From: Aeromicrobium sp.
Lineage (GTDB): Bacteria > Actinomycetota > Actinomycetes > Propionibacteriales > Nocardioidaceae
DNA: 49,363 nt
Direction of reading: 5' to 3'
NCBI GenBank assembly: GCA_014377785.1
Contig: JACMOZ010000023.1
Coordinates: 1-49,363, forward strand
The position numbers were made by a program, and so were the translations under genes. This document shows positions 17,499 through 26,478 of this stretch, in pieces (position 1 is the first letter of the stretch; each line of letters opens with the position of its first letter). The notes under the pieces were generated by a model that saw only the letters and a program-made list of their open reading frames with translations, was not told the origin of the DNA and made no database searches.

Positions 17499-18158
17499 TT
17501 AATCAATTGCATTGTCATTGGCGTTCGATTTTTCTTCATCGGTGCGGGGAAAGCCACCGATGCCGCGCCAGGCAAGGCCGATGGCCAACTGGACTGCTTC
17601 TTCTTTGCTGAGGGTCGAATTGTTGTCGAGCCAGTAACGCGCGCCGACCTGCCCCATACCTACAAGGCTGACAGCAAGCAGGTGAGAGGATGCTTCGGGC
17701 AGGCCTGTGTCGTCGTGAATGACCACAGCGATCAGGGCTGCGGACTCATGCAGGACTCGGTCGACCTGCGTGCGCACCGAGGGTTCATTCTTCAGATCCG
17801 ACTCGAAAACCAGCCGGAAAGCCGCGCTTTCGTCGGAGACGTAGTTATACCAATGCGCCATGGTGGCCTGGACGCGTTGTTTGTTGTCCGATGTCGAGTC
17901 AAGCGCTTCGCGCACGCTGTTGACGACAGTGTCGGCGGAGGACTCGAGGAGCGCCAGATAAAGGTCGAGTTTGCCGGGGAAATGTTGATAAAGGACCGGC
18001 TTGGAGACTCCCGCGCGGTCGGCGATTTCGTCCATCGACGCCGAGTGGTAGCCCTGCTCGACGAACACGCCGAGAGCGACCGTCAACAATTGGGAGCGTC
18101 GTGCCTTGCGAGGCAAACGGCTCGTCCGGGGACGCAACGGGGAAACGGCTTCACTCAC
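17499..18158 (-). CDS. TetR/AcrR-family transcriptional regulator
   Basis: A 219-residue TetR-type repressor. The N-terminal helix-turn-helix is AGVSKPVLYQHFPGKLDLYLALL at about residues 49-71, preceded by MDEIADR, followed by a helical ligand domain. It occupies the position of Rv3208. It is divergent from moeZ across about 135 bases, and no clear palindromic operator was found there. The GTG start at 18158 is supported by TAGGAT six bases upstream. An Arg-rich N-terminal arm precedes the DNA-binding domain. The ligand is unknown. Confidence 0.92.
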   Translation of the reverse strand: MSEAVSPLRPRTSRLPRKARRSQLLTVALGVFVEQGYHSASMDEIADRAGVSKPVLYQHFPGKLDLYLALLESSADTVVNSVREALDSTSDNKQRVQATMAHWYNYVSDESAAFRLVFESDLKNEPSVRTQVDRVLHESAALIAVVIHDDTGLPEASSHLLAVSLVGMGQVGARYWLDNNSTLSKEEAVQLAIGLAWRGIGGFPRTDEEKSNANDNAID

Positions 18159-18164
18159 ACGCCG

Positions 18165-18170
18165 ATCCTA
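18165..18170 (-). promoter_or_regulatory. Leaderless -10 hexamer TAGGAT
   Basis: TAGGAT on the minus strand, then six bases, then the GTG at 18158. Confidence 0.6.
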
Positions 18171-18295
18171 GTCTGTAGTGCCCATCATCTGGACGGTGTA
18201 TGCCAACGGCGAACAGATCAGGGAACATAGAACCAAGGCGTGGCGTTATGTCCCATGCCCACCCGCACATCTACAAATCGTATTGAGGAGAAGAC

Positions 18296-19468
18296 GTGGT
18301 TGCGCCACTCGTCGAACCCGCGGCAGAACTCACGATTGATGAAGTTCGCCGCTACAGCCGTCACTTGATCATTCCCGATATTGGAATGACCGGTCAGAAA
18401 CGAATGAAGAACGCCAAGGTGCTTGTCATCGGAGCCGGCGGACTCGGCAGCCCCGCGCTGTTGTATCTCGCCGCGGCCGGAGTCGGCACTCTCGGCATCA
18501 TCGACTTCGATACCGTCGATGAATCCAACTTGCAGCGTCAGGTCATCCATGGCCAGAGCGACATTGGCAAGTCCAAGGCCGTGTCCGCGGCCGAATCGGT
18601 CGCCGAGATCAATCCATTGGTGAAAGTCATCCTGCACGAAGAGCGACTCGAGAACGACAACGTCCTCGGTATCTTCGCCGGTTATGACCTGATCCTCGAT
18701 GGCACCGACAATTTCGCGACACGTTATCTCGTCAACGACGCGGCCGTCATCCTCGGCAAACCCTATGTCTGGGGCTCGATCTACCGTTTCGAAGGCCAGG
18801 CGTCGGTTTTCTGGGCCCAGGAAGGCCCGCACTACCGCGACCTCTACCCCGAACCGCCGCCGCCAGGGATGGTTCCGTCCTGCGCCGAAGGCGGAGTGCT
18901 TGGCGTGTTGTGCGCGTCGATCGGTTCGATCATGGTGAACGAGGCGATCAAGCTCATTTGCGGCATCGGCGATCCGCTCATCGGCCGCCTGATGGGCTAT
19001 GGCGCGCTCGAAATGCGATATACGACACTCAAGATCGGCCGTGACCCCAACGGCGCCCCGATCACCGAACTGATGCCCGACTACGAAGCGTTTTGTGGCG
19101 CTATCAGTGAAGAAGCTGCCGATGCGGCAGCCGACTCGACGATCTCGGTCACGACTCTCGCCAGTTGGCTCAAGGAACGTGCCGACGGCGGCCGGGACTT
19201 CGTCCTCGTCGACGTACGCGAACCCAATGAGTATGAGATCAACAAGATCCCGGGCTCGATCCTGATCCCCAAGGGCGAATTCCTCAACGGCAATGCGATC
19301 GGGCAGTTGCCGCAAGACCAACAGGTGGTGTTGCACTGCAAGTCGGGTGCGCGTTCGGCCGAGGCCCTCGCTGTCCTCAAGGGTGCGGGCTTCGCCGATG
19401 CCGTGCACGTCGGTGGAGGAGTGGTCGCCTGGGTCAACCAGATTGATCCCTCACAGCCGGCCTACTGA
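18296..19468 (+). CDS. moeZ: MoeZ adenylyltransferase/sulfurtransferase
   Basis: A 390-residue fusion of a ThiF/MoeB E1-like domain and a C-terminal rhodanese domain. It activates the C-terminal Gly-Gly of small sulfur carriers (MoaD, CysO, ThiS) with ATP and sulfurates them. The nucleotide loop is VIGAGGLGS near residue 45, with DGTDNFATRYLVND and the RQVIHG Arg-finger region. The rhodanese active loop is CKSGARS near 348. I see no CxxC pairs, as is normal for MoeZ-type members that lack the zinc site. GAGGAG precedes the GTG start. It is followed after one base by the alkyltransferase-like gene. Confidence 0.95.
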   Translation: MVAPLVEPAAELTIDEVRRYSRHLIIPDIGMTGQKRMKNAKVLVIGAGGLGSPALLYLAAAGVGTLGIIDFDTVDESNLQRQVIHGQSDIGKSKAVSAAESVAEINPLVKVILHEERLENDNVLGIFAGYDLILDGTDNFATRYLVNDAAVILGKPYVWGSIYRFEGQASVFWAQEGPHYRDLYPEPPPPGMVPSCAEGGVLGVLCASIGSIMVNEAIKLICGIGDPLIGRLMGYGALEMRYTTLKIGRDPNGAPITELMPDYEAFCGAISEEAADAAADSTISVTTLASWLKERADGGRDFVLVDVREPNEYEINKIPGSILIPKGEFLNGNAIGQLPQDQQVVLHCKSGARSAEALAVLKGAGFADAVHVGGGVVAWVNQIDPSQPAY

Positions 19469-19469
19469 A

Positions 19470-19784
19470 ATGGCCCTGTCGGAGGACTTTTCGGAGCGAG
19501 TGCTTTCACTTGTCGAGCGGATTCCTGCCGGCAGGGTTTTGCCCTATGGGGTTATTGCAGGGCTGCTGGACGAGGGCGGACCGCGCCAAGTTGGCCACGT
19601 CATGGCCATGGACGGTGGCGGCGTCCCGTGGTGGCGAGTCGTGCGTGCCGACGGGAGCCTGCCTCGCTGCCATCTTGGCCAGGCGCAAGAGCACTATCGG
19701 AACGAAGAAACCCCGATGCGCCCAGGCGGCCATGCCGTCGACATAGGACAGGCGTTGTGGGACGGGCCCTACTCAGGAACCTGA
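19470..19784 (+). CDS. Alkyltransferase-like protein (ATL, MGMT family)
   Basis: A 104-residue protein of the MGMT DNA-binding domain family. The alkyl-acceptor Cys of the PCHRV motif is replaced by Trp: PWWRVVRADG. Such ATL proteins bind O6-alkylguanine and hand it to nucleotide excision repair without removing the group. The upstream helix-turn-helix is present (GRVLPYGVIAGLLDEGGPRQVGHVMA). The frame extends back into moeZ, but the ATG one base after the moeZ stop is the natural start. The position matches Rv3204. The last codons overlap the antisense remnant of a VOC-family gene. Confidence 0.93.
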   Translation: MALSEDFSERVLSLVERIPAGRVLPYGVIAGLLDEGGPRQVGHVMAMDGGGVPWWRVVRADGSLPRCHLGQAQEHYRNEETPMRPGGHAVDIGQALWDGPYSGT

Positions 19785-19906
19785 ACCCGTGATGTTGACC
19801 ATCCAGGCGACGCCGAAGCCGTCGACGCACATGAGGGCAATGCGCGGGCATCGCCCTTGAAACTCAGGTAGGGATTGAGTCGAGTGGTCTTGTCGGTTCT
19901 GCTCAT
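19773..19906 (-). pseudogene. Remnant of a PhnB-like VOC-family gene
   Basis: On the minus strand an ATG at 19906 begins MSRTDKTTRLNPYLSFKGDAR, the normal N-terminus of PhnB/glyoxalase-like VOC proteins (about 140 residues). Immediately afterwards, in another frame, comes LMCVDGFGVAWMVNI followed by a short tail and TGA at 19773. This is the normal C-terminus of the same family. About 90 central codons are missing and the two ends are out of frame. So this is a deleted, frameshifted relic that overlaps the end of the ATL gene. Confidence 0.65.
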
Positions 19907-19976
19907 GCGTGGTCTGGAGACAATGACTTTAGACCGCTCGACGCCGGTTGTCAGCCCCGTCTGGTGAGATGGCCTC

Positions 19977-22900
19977 ATGTCGATCGAGTATGTACTGGCG
20001 CAGCCCGAACCGGGACCCCTTGCACCGCCGCAACTTGACGCGAGCCAGCAAGCCGTTGTTGATCATCCGGGCGGCCCGCTGCTGGTGCTCGCCGGACCCG
20101 GCACCGGCAAGACGACGACCCTGATCGAAGCCGTCGTCGACCGCATCGACAATCGGGGACTCTCTCCCGAGCAAGTCCTCGTCCTCACCTTCAGCCGCAA
20201 GGCGGCCGACGAACTTAGGTCCCGCATCGCGGCCCGTCTCGGCCGGACGACGGCGACCGCTCCGGCGATGACGTTCCATTCCTTTTGCTATGCGCTCGTG
20301 CGCGAATTCCAGGGCCCCGAGTCCTACGCCAATCCCTTGCGGCTGCTGAGCGCCCCCGAGCAGGATGCAATGATCCAGGAACTCGTCAACGGCACCACAG
20401 CCTCAGCCTGGCCCAAAGGTCTCCAACCCGCTCTGCGCACCCGCGGCTTCACCGGTGAGTTGCAGGCCATCATGGTCCGAGCCCGTTCGCTGGGCATGGA
20501 TGCCGTTGACGTGTCCGATGTCGCGATGACCGCCAAGCGCGAGGACTGGCTGGCCGCCGCGCGATTCTTTCAGGAATATTCAGAAGTTTCCGCTCTCACC
20601 AACTCGATCGACTATTCCGATCTCGTGTACCAGGCCCTCGCGATCACGCAGGATCCCGAACACCAGGATGTGCTCCGCAAACGGTTTTCCCTCGTCGTCG
20701 TCGACGAATACCAAGACACTGACCCCTTGCAAGTGCAGTTGCTTCAGGCGATTGCCGGCGATGGCCACGACCTGATCGCCGTCGGTGACCCCGATCAGTC
20801 GATTTATGCTTTTCGTGGTGCCGATGTCGGCGGCATCCTCGACTTCCCGAGTGATTTCGCCACGCCGGCGGGTCCGGCGCCGATCAGGGCGTTGGGGTCG
20901 ACCCGCCGATTCGGCAGCAACATTCTTGCCGCGTCACGGGCCATCATCGGCAAGATCGGCGTAAGCGGCCACCTCGACCACAAGGTATTCGAGGATTTCC
21001 GCAACATCACGTCCGTCGCGGACTTCGGCGGCGAAGTCATAGTGCAGACGTTTGCGACACCGGCAGCCGAAGTCGAACACCTTGCCCTCCTTTTGCGCGA
21101 GGCCCATATCCGCCAAGGCATGCCGTGGGGTGACATGGCTGTCCTCGTACGTTCGGGTCGGGCGTCGTTGCCGCGACTCCAACGCGCGTTCACCGCGGCG
21201 GGCGTTCCGGTCGAAGTCGCCGGCGATGAGGTTCCGCTTGCCGCCGAGCCTGCGGTCCGGGCTCTCCTCGGAGCCCTGCGTGTTGCCGAATCGATCAGCC
21301 AAGGTCGTCCGGTCGGGCTGGACCAGGCCGAAGCCGTCCTGACCGGCCCGTTGTGCCAATTGGACGCGCCGGACTTGCGCCGACTCGGTCGTGCGCTGCG
21401 TATGGCGGTCAAGGCTGTCGAGGGGATGCCCCGGCCCTCGGCCGAACTCCTCGCCGAGTCGCTGAGCGATCCGGTGTCGTTGCGTCTGGGTGGGCACCCC
21501 GATGACGCCACGGTCAAGGCGGCCGCGCGCGCCAACACGTTGGCAACGCTTTTGCGCAAAGCGGCCCAACAGATCAACGATCGGGTCGCTCCCGAGCAGG
21601 TCCTGTGGACTTTGTGGTCGGGCACCGACTGGTCGAAACGCCTCCGCGCGGAGTTCGAATCAGGAGGAGAGAGCGCCGGCCGGGCCCACCAGGACCTCGA
21701 TGCCCTCTGCGCCCTGTTCTCGCGCGCTGCCCGCGCCGAAGAGCAGCAACAACGACAGTCGATCGCCAACTTCGTGGCCGAACTCGAAGCGCAACAGATC
21801 CCGGCCGACACCCTCGCCGATCGCGGCGCGCGCGGATCCGCCGTCCGCCTCATGACGGCTCACCGTTCCAAGGGACTCGAATGGCCCCTCGTGGTGGTTG
21901 CCGGTGTCCAGGATGGCGAGTGGCCCGACATCCGCTATCGCGGCACGTTGCTGCAATCGGACCGCCTGACGCCGACAGGCCAGGGCCATCCGTCTTCGGC
22001 TGCTTCGTTGCTGGCAGAGGAACGCCGACTGTTTTATGTCGCTTGCACCCGCGCTTCACGGCGATTGGTTGTCACGGCGGTCGAGAGCTCATCCGAAAGC
22101 GGCGAACAGCCCTCACGGTTCCTGATCGAAATCGAACCGTTCGCCGACGATCCTTCGGCCGAGATCGACGGCAAACGGGTTGCACGCCCGCTGACACGCC
22201 CCAAGAGGCCACTGTCCCTGCGCGGAGCCATCGCCGAACTCCGCATGGTCATCGAGTCATCGGAGAGCCCGCTGGTCAGGGCCAAGGCCGCCGATCAGTT
22301 GGCGCGGCTAGCCGACACCGGCACCTATGCCACTCGCGGCGCCCATCCGGACCGTTGGTGGGGCGTTCTCGACCTGACCGACAGCGACACGCCGATCGCC
22401 GATCCGGCCCAGCCGCTCAAACTCTCGGCCAGTGCTGTGAGTTCGATCATCGATTGCCCGTTGAGCTGGTTCCTCGACCGTGAGGCCAAAGGCAACATGG
22501 GCACGTCGGCGGCGCAAGGATTCGGCTCGATCGTCCATGCGATCGCCGCCGACGCTGTCAAGGTCGCGATCGCTGATCCTGCGGAGCTCGAACGACATCT
22601 CGACGTGGTGTGGAATCAACTCCACTTCGCCGCGCCCTGGATCAGCGCCCGCGAACGCGACGCCGCTCATGAGGCGATCGTTCGTTTCGCCAATTGGCAC
22701 ACCAACAACGCCCGCACGCCGCTCGAAGCCGAATACGAGTTCAACGTCGAGTTGGAGATCGGCGGCGAAAAGGTCGTCCTTCGCGGCTCCATGGACCGGG
22801 TCGAACTCGACCAGGACGGCCTAGTTCATGTCGTCGACCTCAAGACGAGCAAGACCGCACCAGCCCAAAAAGACCTCCCCGAATACGCCCAACTGGGTTT

Positions 22901-23216
22901 TTATCAGCTTGTTGTCGACAACGGCGGTGTCGACGCGATCGCGCCGGGGGCGAGCTCCGGTGGAGCCGAGCTGGTCCAGTTGCGGACTCAGGCCGGCACA
23001 AAACTTCCCGAATTTCCGAAGGTCCAACCACAGGATCGGCCGGTTCCCGGCGCACCCTTCTTTGCCGTCGATCAGTTGCATCACGCGGTGCAAACGATCC
23101 GCGACGAAAACTTCCCGGCCACACCCGGTCCCAAGATTTGCGACTACTGCGACTTCCGCCGCGTCTGCCCAGCCCAGCCCGAAGGTGGCACGATCCTGGG
23201 TGGGGGCGACGCATGA
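19977..23216 (+). CDS. adnA: AdnA subunit of the AdnAB helicase-nuclease
   Basis: A 1079-residue UvrD-like helicase joined to a C-terminal RecB-type nuclease, the A subunit of the actinobacterial AdnAB end-resection machine. Walker A is GPGTGKTTT near residue 40 and the DExx box is DEYQDTD near 243. The late helicase motif is LMTAHRSKGLEW, and the nuclease motif is VVDLKTSK near 954. Cys near 826 (IIDCPLSWF) and the late CDYCDFRRVC near 1054-1062 look like the four ligands of an AddB/Cas4-type iron-sulfur cluster. Its stop overlaps the adnB start as ATGA. TGAGAT lies six bases before the ATG, a weak version of the leaderless pattern. Confidence 0.93.
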   Translation: MSIEYVLAQPEPGPLAPPQLDASQQAVVDHPGGPLLVLAGPGTGKTTTLIEAVVDRIDNRGLSPEQVLVLTFSRKAADELRSRIAARLGRTTATAPAMTFHSFCYALVREFQGPESYANPLRLLSAPEQDAMIQELVNGTTASAWPKGLQPALRTRGFTGELQAIMVRARSLGMDAVDVSDVAMTAKREDWLAAARFFQEYSEVSALTNSIDYSDLVYQALAITQDPEHQDVLRKRFSLVVVDEYQDTDPLQVQLLQAIAGDGHDLIAVGDPDQSIYAFRGADVGGILDFPSDFATPAGPAPIRALGSTRRFGSNILAASRAIIGKIGVSGHLDHKVFEDFRNITSVADFGGEVIVQTFATPAAEVEHLALLLREAHIRQGMPWGDMAVLVRSGRASLPRLQRAFTAAGVPVEVAGDEVPLAAEPAVRALLGALRVAESISQGRPVGLDQAEAVLTGPLCQLDAPDLRRLGRALRMAVKAVEGMPRPSAELLAESLSDPVSLRLGGHPDDATVKAAARANTLATLLRKAAQQINDRVAPEQVLWTLWSGTDWSKRLRAEFESGGESAGRAHQDLDALCALFSRAARAEEQQQRQSIANFVAELEAQQIPADTLADRGARGSAVRLMTAHRSKGLEWPLVVVAGVQDGEWPDIRYRGTLLQSDRLTPTGQGHPSSAASLLAEERRLFYVACTRASRRLVVTAVESSSESGEQPSRFLIEIEPFADDPSAEIDGKRVARPLTRPKRPLSLRGAIAELRMVIESSESPLVRAKAADQLARLADTGTYATRGAHPDRWWGVLDLTDSDTPIADPAQPLKLSASAVSSIIDCPLSWFLDREAKGNMGTSAAQGFGSIVHAIAADAVKVAIADPAELERHLDVVWNQLHFAAPWISARERDAAHEAIVRFANWHTNNARTPLEAEYEFNVELEIGGEKVVLRGSMDRVELDQDGLVHVVDLKTSKTAPAQKDLPEYAQLGFYQLVVDNGGVDAIAPGASSGGAELVQLRTQAGTKLPEFPKVQPQDRPVPGAPFFAVDQLHHAVQTIRDENFPATPGPKICDYCDFRRVCPAQPEGGTILGGGDA

Positions 23217-26200
23217 GGCTCATTAAAGACGAAGAACACCTTTGCGAGATCCTGAAGATTCCGTTCAGCCCCGAGCAGTTGAAAGCCATCATCGCGCCGG
23301 TCGATGAGCCGCAAGTCATCATTGCCGGCGCCGGTTCGGGCAAGACTTCGGTCATGGCCGCGCGGGTGGTGTGGCTTGTCGGTCACGAAGGCGTCGCGCC
23401 GGATACGGTCCTCGGCCTGACCTTCACCAACAAAGCCGCCGCCGAGCTCGGCCAGCGTGTGCGCCAGTCGCTGGCAAAAGTCGTAGGCGAACCTGAAAAC
23501 GGTGAACCCGGTGAGCCCACCGTCTCGACTTATCACGCCTTCGCCGGTTCTCTCATCGCCGAGCACGGGCTGCGAATGGGCATAGAGCCTGATTTGCGCA
23601 TCATTTCCGATGCTTCGCGTTATCAGCGGCTGGCGCGCGTTATCGAAACGTATGACTTGCCGCTCGTTCAGGTCTCGACCCATCTGCCGACCTTGATCGG
23701 AGATGTCATGGGACTCGACGGGCAGTTGTCGGAACACCTCGTCCCGACCGCGCGCCTGCGCGCCTACGACGCCGATCTGATCGTCGAGCTCGAAAAGGTG
23801 GAAAAGCCGATCGACCTTCATCGCAAGGGCATCTCCACGGCCCTCAAGCGAATCGAATTGAGTTATCTCGTCGACCGTTACCGCCAGGCCAAGGCCGAAG
23901 CCGGCGTCATGGATTTCTCCGACCAGATGGCCTGGGGCGCCCAACTCGCCGCAGTGCCGGAGGTCGGTGCGGTGCTGCGCGAGCGCTTCGGTGTCGTGTT
24001 GCTCGACGAATACCAGGACACCTCGGTTGCTCAACGCGACCTTCTCAAGAACCTTTTTTCCGGCGGCGACGCCGACACGGGGCGCGGGCACAGCGTGACT
24101 GCTGTCGGTGATCCCGCCCAGGGCATTTATGGCTGGCGCGGTGCGGCCTCGGGCAATCTCGCCGAGTTCCTCGAACACTTCCCGCGGTCCGACGGTTCTC
24201 GCGGCGTTCTGCATAAGCTCGATGTCAGTCAGCGCTGCCCGCAGCCCATCATCGGGGTTGCCAACACGTTGGCCGCCGCCTATTACGCCACGACCGATGT
24301 CGTGAGTGCGCTCAGGGCCGCTGAGGGCAACGTCGAAGGGCTCGTTTCAGTTTCGCTCCATCACACAGTCGAGGACGAAATCCACCACGTCGTCGCACAG
24401 ATCGTCGAAGCCCACACGAGTTATGACTGGAAGGACATCGCGATCCTTGTCCGCGAGGGCAAGGAAATCGGCGCCATCGTCAAGGCTCTCAAGGGCAAGG
24501 GCGTCCCGGTCGAAGTCGTGGGTCTGAACGGTCTCCTTTCCCAGCCCGAAGTCCAGGACCTCTTGGCCGTGCTCGAAGTCGTCGAGGACGTGACCGCCAA
24601 CCCGGCCCTGCTGCGTCTACTGACCGGCCCACGCTGGCGCATCGGTCCCCGCGATCTCGCCCTTCTCGGTCGACGCGCCTCCACATTGAGTGGCCGGGCG
24701 TTCGGTTCCGCCGATAGCGGGGATCTTGCCGCCGAACTCGAACGCGCCGTCGAAGGCACCGATCCGACCGAGATCGTGTCCCTCGCCGACGCCCTCGACG
24801 ATCCGGGCTCGCTTGCCTATTCGGCCGATGCCCTCGATCGCTTCGGCCAGCTCGCCGCAATGTTGCGCGGACTCCGCAGCCACGTCGGCGATCCGCTCGT
24901 CGACTTTGCTCGCCGCGCGATTGCCGCGATCGACCTCGACCTCGAACTCCAAATCGGTCTGCAAGGCAACGGCATGGACAACATCGCCCTCCTGCTCGAT
25001 GCCATCGCGTCTTATGCCGAGACCGATTCCTATGCGTCGTTACGCGGATTGCTGGCCTACCTCGGGGCCGAAAACGACTTCAACAAAGGTATGGAAGTCT
25101 CCGCACCGTCGGACGCCGATTCGGTCAAACTCCTGACCGCCCACAAGGCCAAAGGTCTCGAATACGAGTGCGTGTTTGTCCCATTCATGGCGACGAATGT
25201 TTTCCCGAGCGGGCAGTCGCGTGGACTGTGGACCAGCAACGCCGCCGTCATGCCCGTTGAGTTGCGGGGCGACAGCGACACCATTCCGGACATCGGCGAT
25301 TGGTCGACGGAAGGCGACAAGAAGTTCCGCGCCGACAACAAAGCAGACGCGCTCAATGAAGAACGCCGGCTCGGCTATGTGGCGTTCACTCGTGCCAAGA
25401 GGGCCTTGCACGTCAGCGGCCACTGGTGGGGGCGCACTCAAAAGCAATCGCGGGGGCCGTCTGCGTTTCTTACCATTGCCCACGACTGGCTCTTGGACAA
25501 TGGCGGCGCGCCCGGTGTATGGGCGGCACCGCCCGAGGACGAAGAAAACAATCCCTTCCTTGACCAGCTCGACAGTGTGCCGTGGCCGGCGTCGCTGGCC
25601 AATCTCGACAGTCGTCGTGACGCTGCGCTCCTCGTACGTGAGGCCATGGCCGGTTCGACGGCACAGGCCGAACCGAACGGCTCGGCCGAAGAGGCCGACG
25701 AAATCGTCCGACTCGATGCGCTCGCTGGCGACATCGAAACGTTGCTGGCGGAGGCCGCTGCTGCTGCTTCGACCACCAGGACGGTGCGACTTCCGGCTTC
25801 GTTGTCGGCCACGACGGCGCTGCGACTGGCCGACGACAAGGAGACTCTCCTGCGCGAACTCGCCCGGCCGATGCCTCGCCAGCCCTCGACAGCAGCACGC
25901 TTCGGCACCCGATTCCATGCCTGGGTCGAGACACACTTCGGCCAACAGGCGTTGCTCGATCCGGCCGACCTGCCCGGCCAGGGAGATGCCGACATCGCCG
26001 ACGACGCGGAACTCACCGACCTCATCGGCGCTTTCACCAAGGGCCCCTACGGCGACAGCGAACCCTTCGCGATCGAGGCGCCGTTTTCCCTCGTTCTCGG
26101 TGGTCAACAGATCATCGGGCGCATCGATGCCGTCTACAAGACCACAGGCCCCGACGGTGCGACGGGTTTCGAAGTCGTGGACTGGAAGACCAACAAGGCT

Positions 26201-26392
26201 GCAACGGCGGACTCGCTCCAATTGGCTATCTATCGGCTCGCCTGGGCCGAACTCCAGGGCATCGACCCTGCCGAGGTCACGGGTGCTTTCTACTACGTGC
26301 GGCTGGGCGAAGTGCAACGGTTCGACGACCTGCCCGGTCGCGAAGAGTTGCAGGCAAAGCTGGGGTTTGCCCCGAAGGGGCAGGTTGAGTAG
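23213..26392 (+). CDS. adnB: AdnB subunit of the AdnAB helicase-nuclease
   Basis: A 1059-residue UvrD/RecB-type helicase-nuclease, the second subunit of AdnAB. Walker A is GAGSGKTS near residue 40 and the DExx box is DEYQDTS near 265. LLTAHKAKGLEYECVF is the late helicase motif. The nuclease motif VVDWKTNK sits near 988, so both subunits keep a nuclease centre. The open frame extends back to 22694 inside adnA, but the ATG at 23213 overlaps the adnA stop by four bases and starts at the usual N-terminal residues. In mycobacteria a K-channel gene follows (Rv3200c); here nudC follows instead. Confidence 0.93.
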   Translation: MRLIKDEEHLCEILKIPFSPEQLKAIIAPVDEPQVIIAGAGSGKTSVMAARVVWLVGHEGVAPDTVLGLTFTNKAAAELGQRVRQSLAKVVGEPENGEPGEPTVSTYHAFAGSLIAEHGLRMGIEPDLRIISDASRYQRLARVIETYDLPLVQVSTHLPTLIGDVMGLDGQLSEHLVPTARLRAYDADLIVELEKVEKPIDLHRKGISTALKRIELSYLVDRYRQAKAEAGVMDFSDQMAWGAQLAAVPEVGAVLRERFGVVLLDEYQDTSVAQRDLLKNLFSGGDADTGRGHSVTAVGDPAQGIYGWRGAASGNLAEFLEHFPRSDGSRGVLHKLDVSQRCPQPIIGVANTLAAAYYATTDVVSALRAAEGNVEGLVSVSLHHTVEDEIHHVVAQIVEAHTSYDWKDIAILVREGKEIGAIVKALKGKGVPVEVVGLNGLLSQPEVQDLLAVLEVVEDVTANPALLRLLTGPRWRIGPRDLALLGRRASTLSGRAFGSADSGDLAAELERAVEGTDPTEIVSLADALDDPGSLAYSADALDRFGQLAAMLRGLRSHVGDPLVDFARRAIAAIDLDLELQIGLQGNGMDNIALLLDAIASYAETDSYASLRGLLAYLGAENDFNKGMEVSAPSDADSVKLLTAHKAKGLEYECVFVPFMATNVFPSGQSRGLWTSNAAVMPVELRGDSDTIPDIGDWSTEGDKKFRADNKADALNEERRLGYVAFTRAKRALHVSGHWWGRTQKQSRGPSAFLTIAHDWLLDNGGAPGVWAAPPEDEENNPFLDQLDSVPWPASLANLDSRRDAALLVREAMAGSTAQAEPNGSAEEADEIVRLDALAGDIETLLAEAAAAASTTRTVRLPASLSATTALRLADDKETLLRELARPMPRQPSTAARFGTRFHAWVETHFGQQALLDPADLPGQGDADIADDAELTDLIGAFTKGPYGDSEPFAIEAPFSLVLGGQQIIGRIDAVYKTTGPDGATGFEVVDWKTNKAATADSLQLAIYRLAWAELQGIDPAEVTGAFYYVRLGEVQRFDDLPGREELQAKLGFAPKGQVE

Positions 26393-26399
26393 TCCGCCC

Positions 26400-26452
26400 T
26401 TCGAGACGGCCGCAGGCGGCCCGCTCAGGAACCGGCACGCGGGCGTATCGAA
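26400..26452. repeat. REP-like imperfect palindrome
   Basis: TTCGAGACG (26400-26408) is complementary in 8 of 9 positions to CGTATCGAA (26444-26452). Inside are GGCCGC and GCGGCC separated by two bases. The TTCGAGACG ... CTCAGG ... CGTATCGAAACC layout resembles dispersed palindromes common in actinobacterial intergenic DNA. No second copy was found in this window. Confidence 0.5.
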
Positions 26453-26466
26453 ACCAAGCCAACGGT

Positions 26467-26472
26467 TAGGCT
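26467..26472 (+). promoter_or_regulatory. Leaderless -10 hexamer TAGGCT
   Basis: TAGGCT followed by six bases and the GTG at 26479. No Shine-Dalgarno site. Confidence 0.65.
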
Positions 26473-26478
26473 CGCAGA

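Noticed and set aside
20804-21853. A 349-residue minus-strand open frame inside adnA
   Set aside because: It is Arg/Ser/Ala-rich with no domain and lies opposite conserved adnA helicase motifs.
22694-23212. N-terminal extension of adnB into adnA
   Set aside because: The extension is Arg-rich, unlike the family, and the ATGA overlap at 23213 gives a normal start.
25040-26317. A 425-residue minus-strand open frame antisense to adnB
   Set aside because: Typical GC-rich shadow frame. The plus strand encodes conserved helicase and nuclease motifs throughout.
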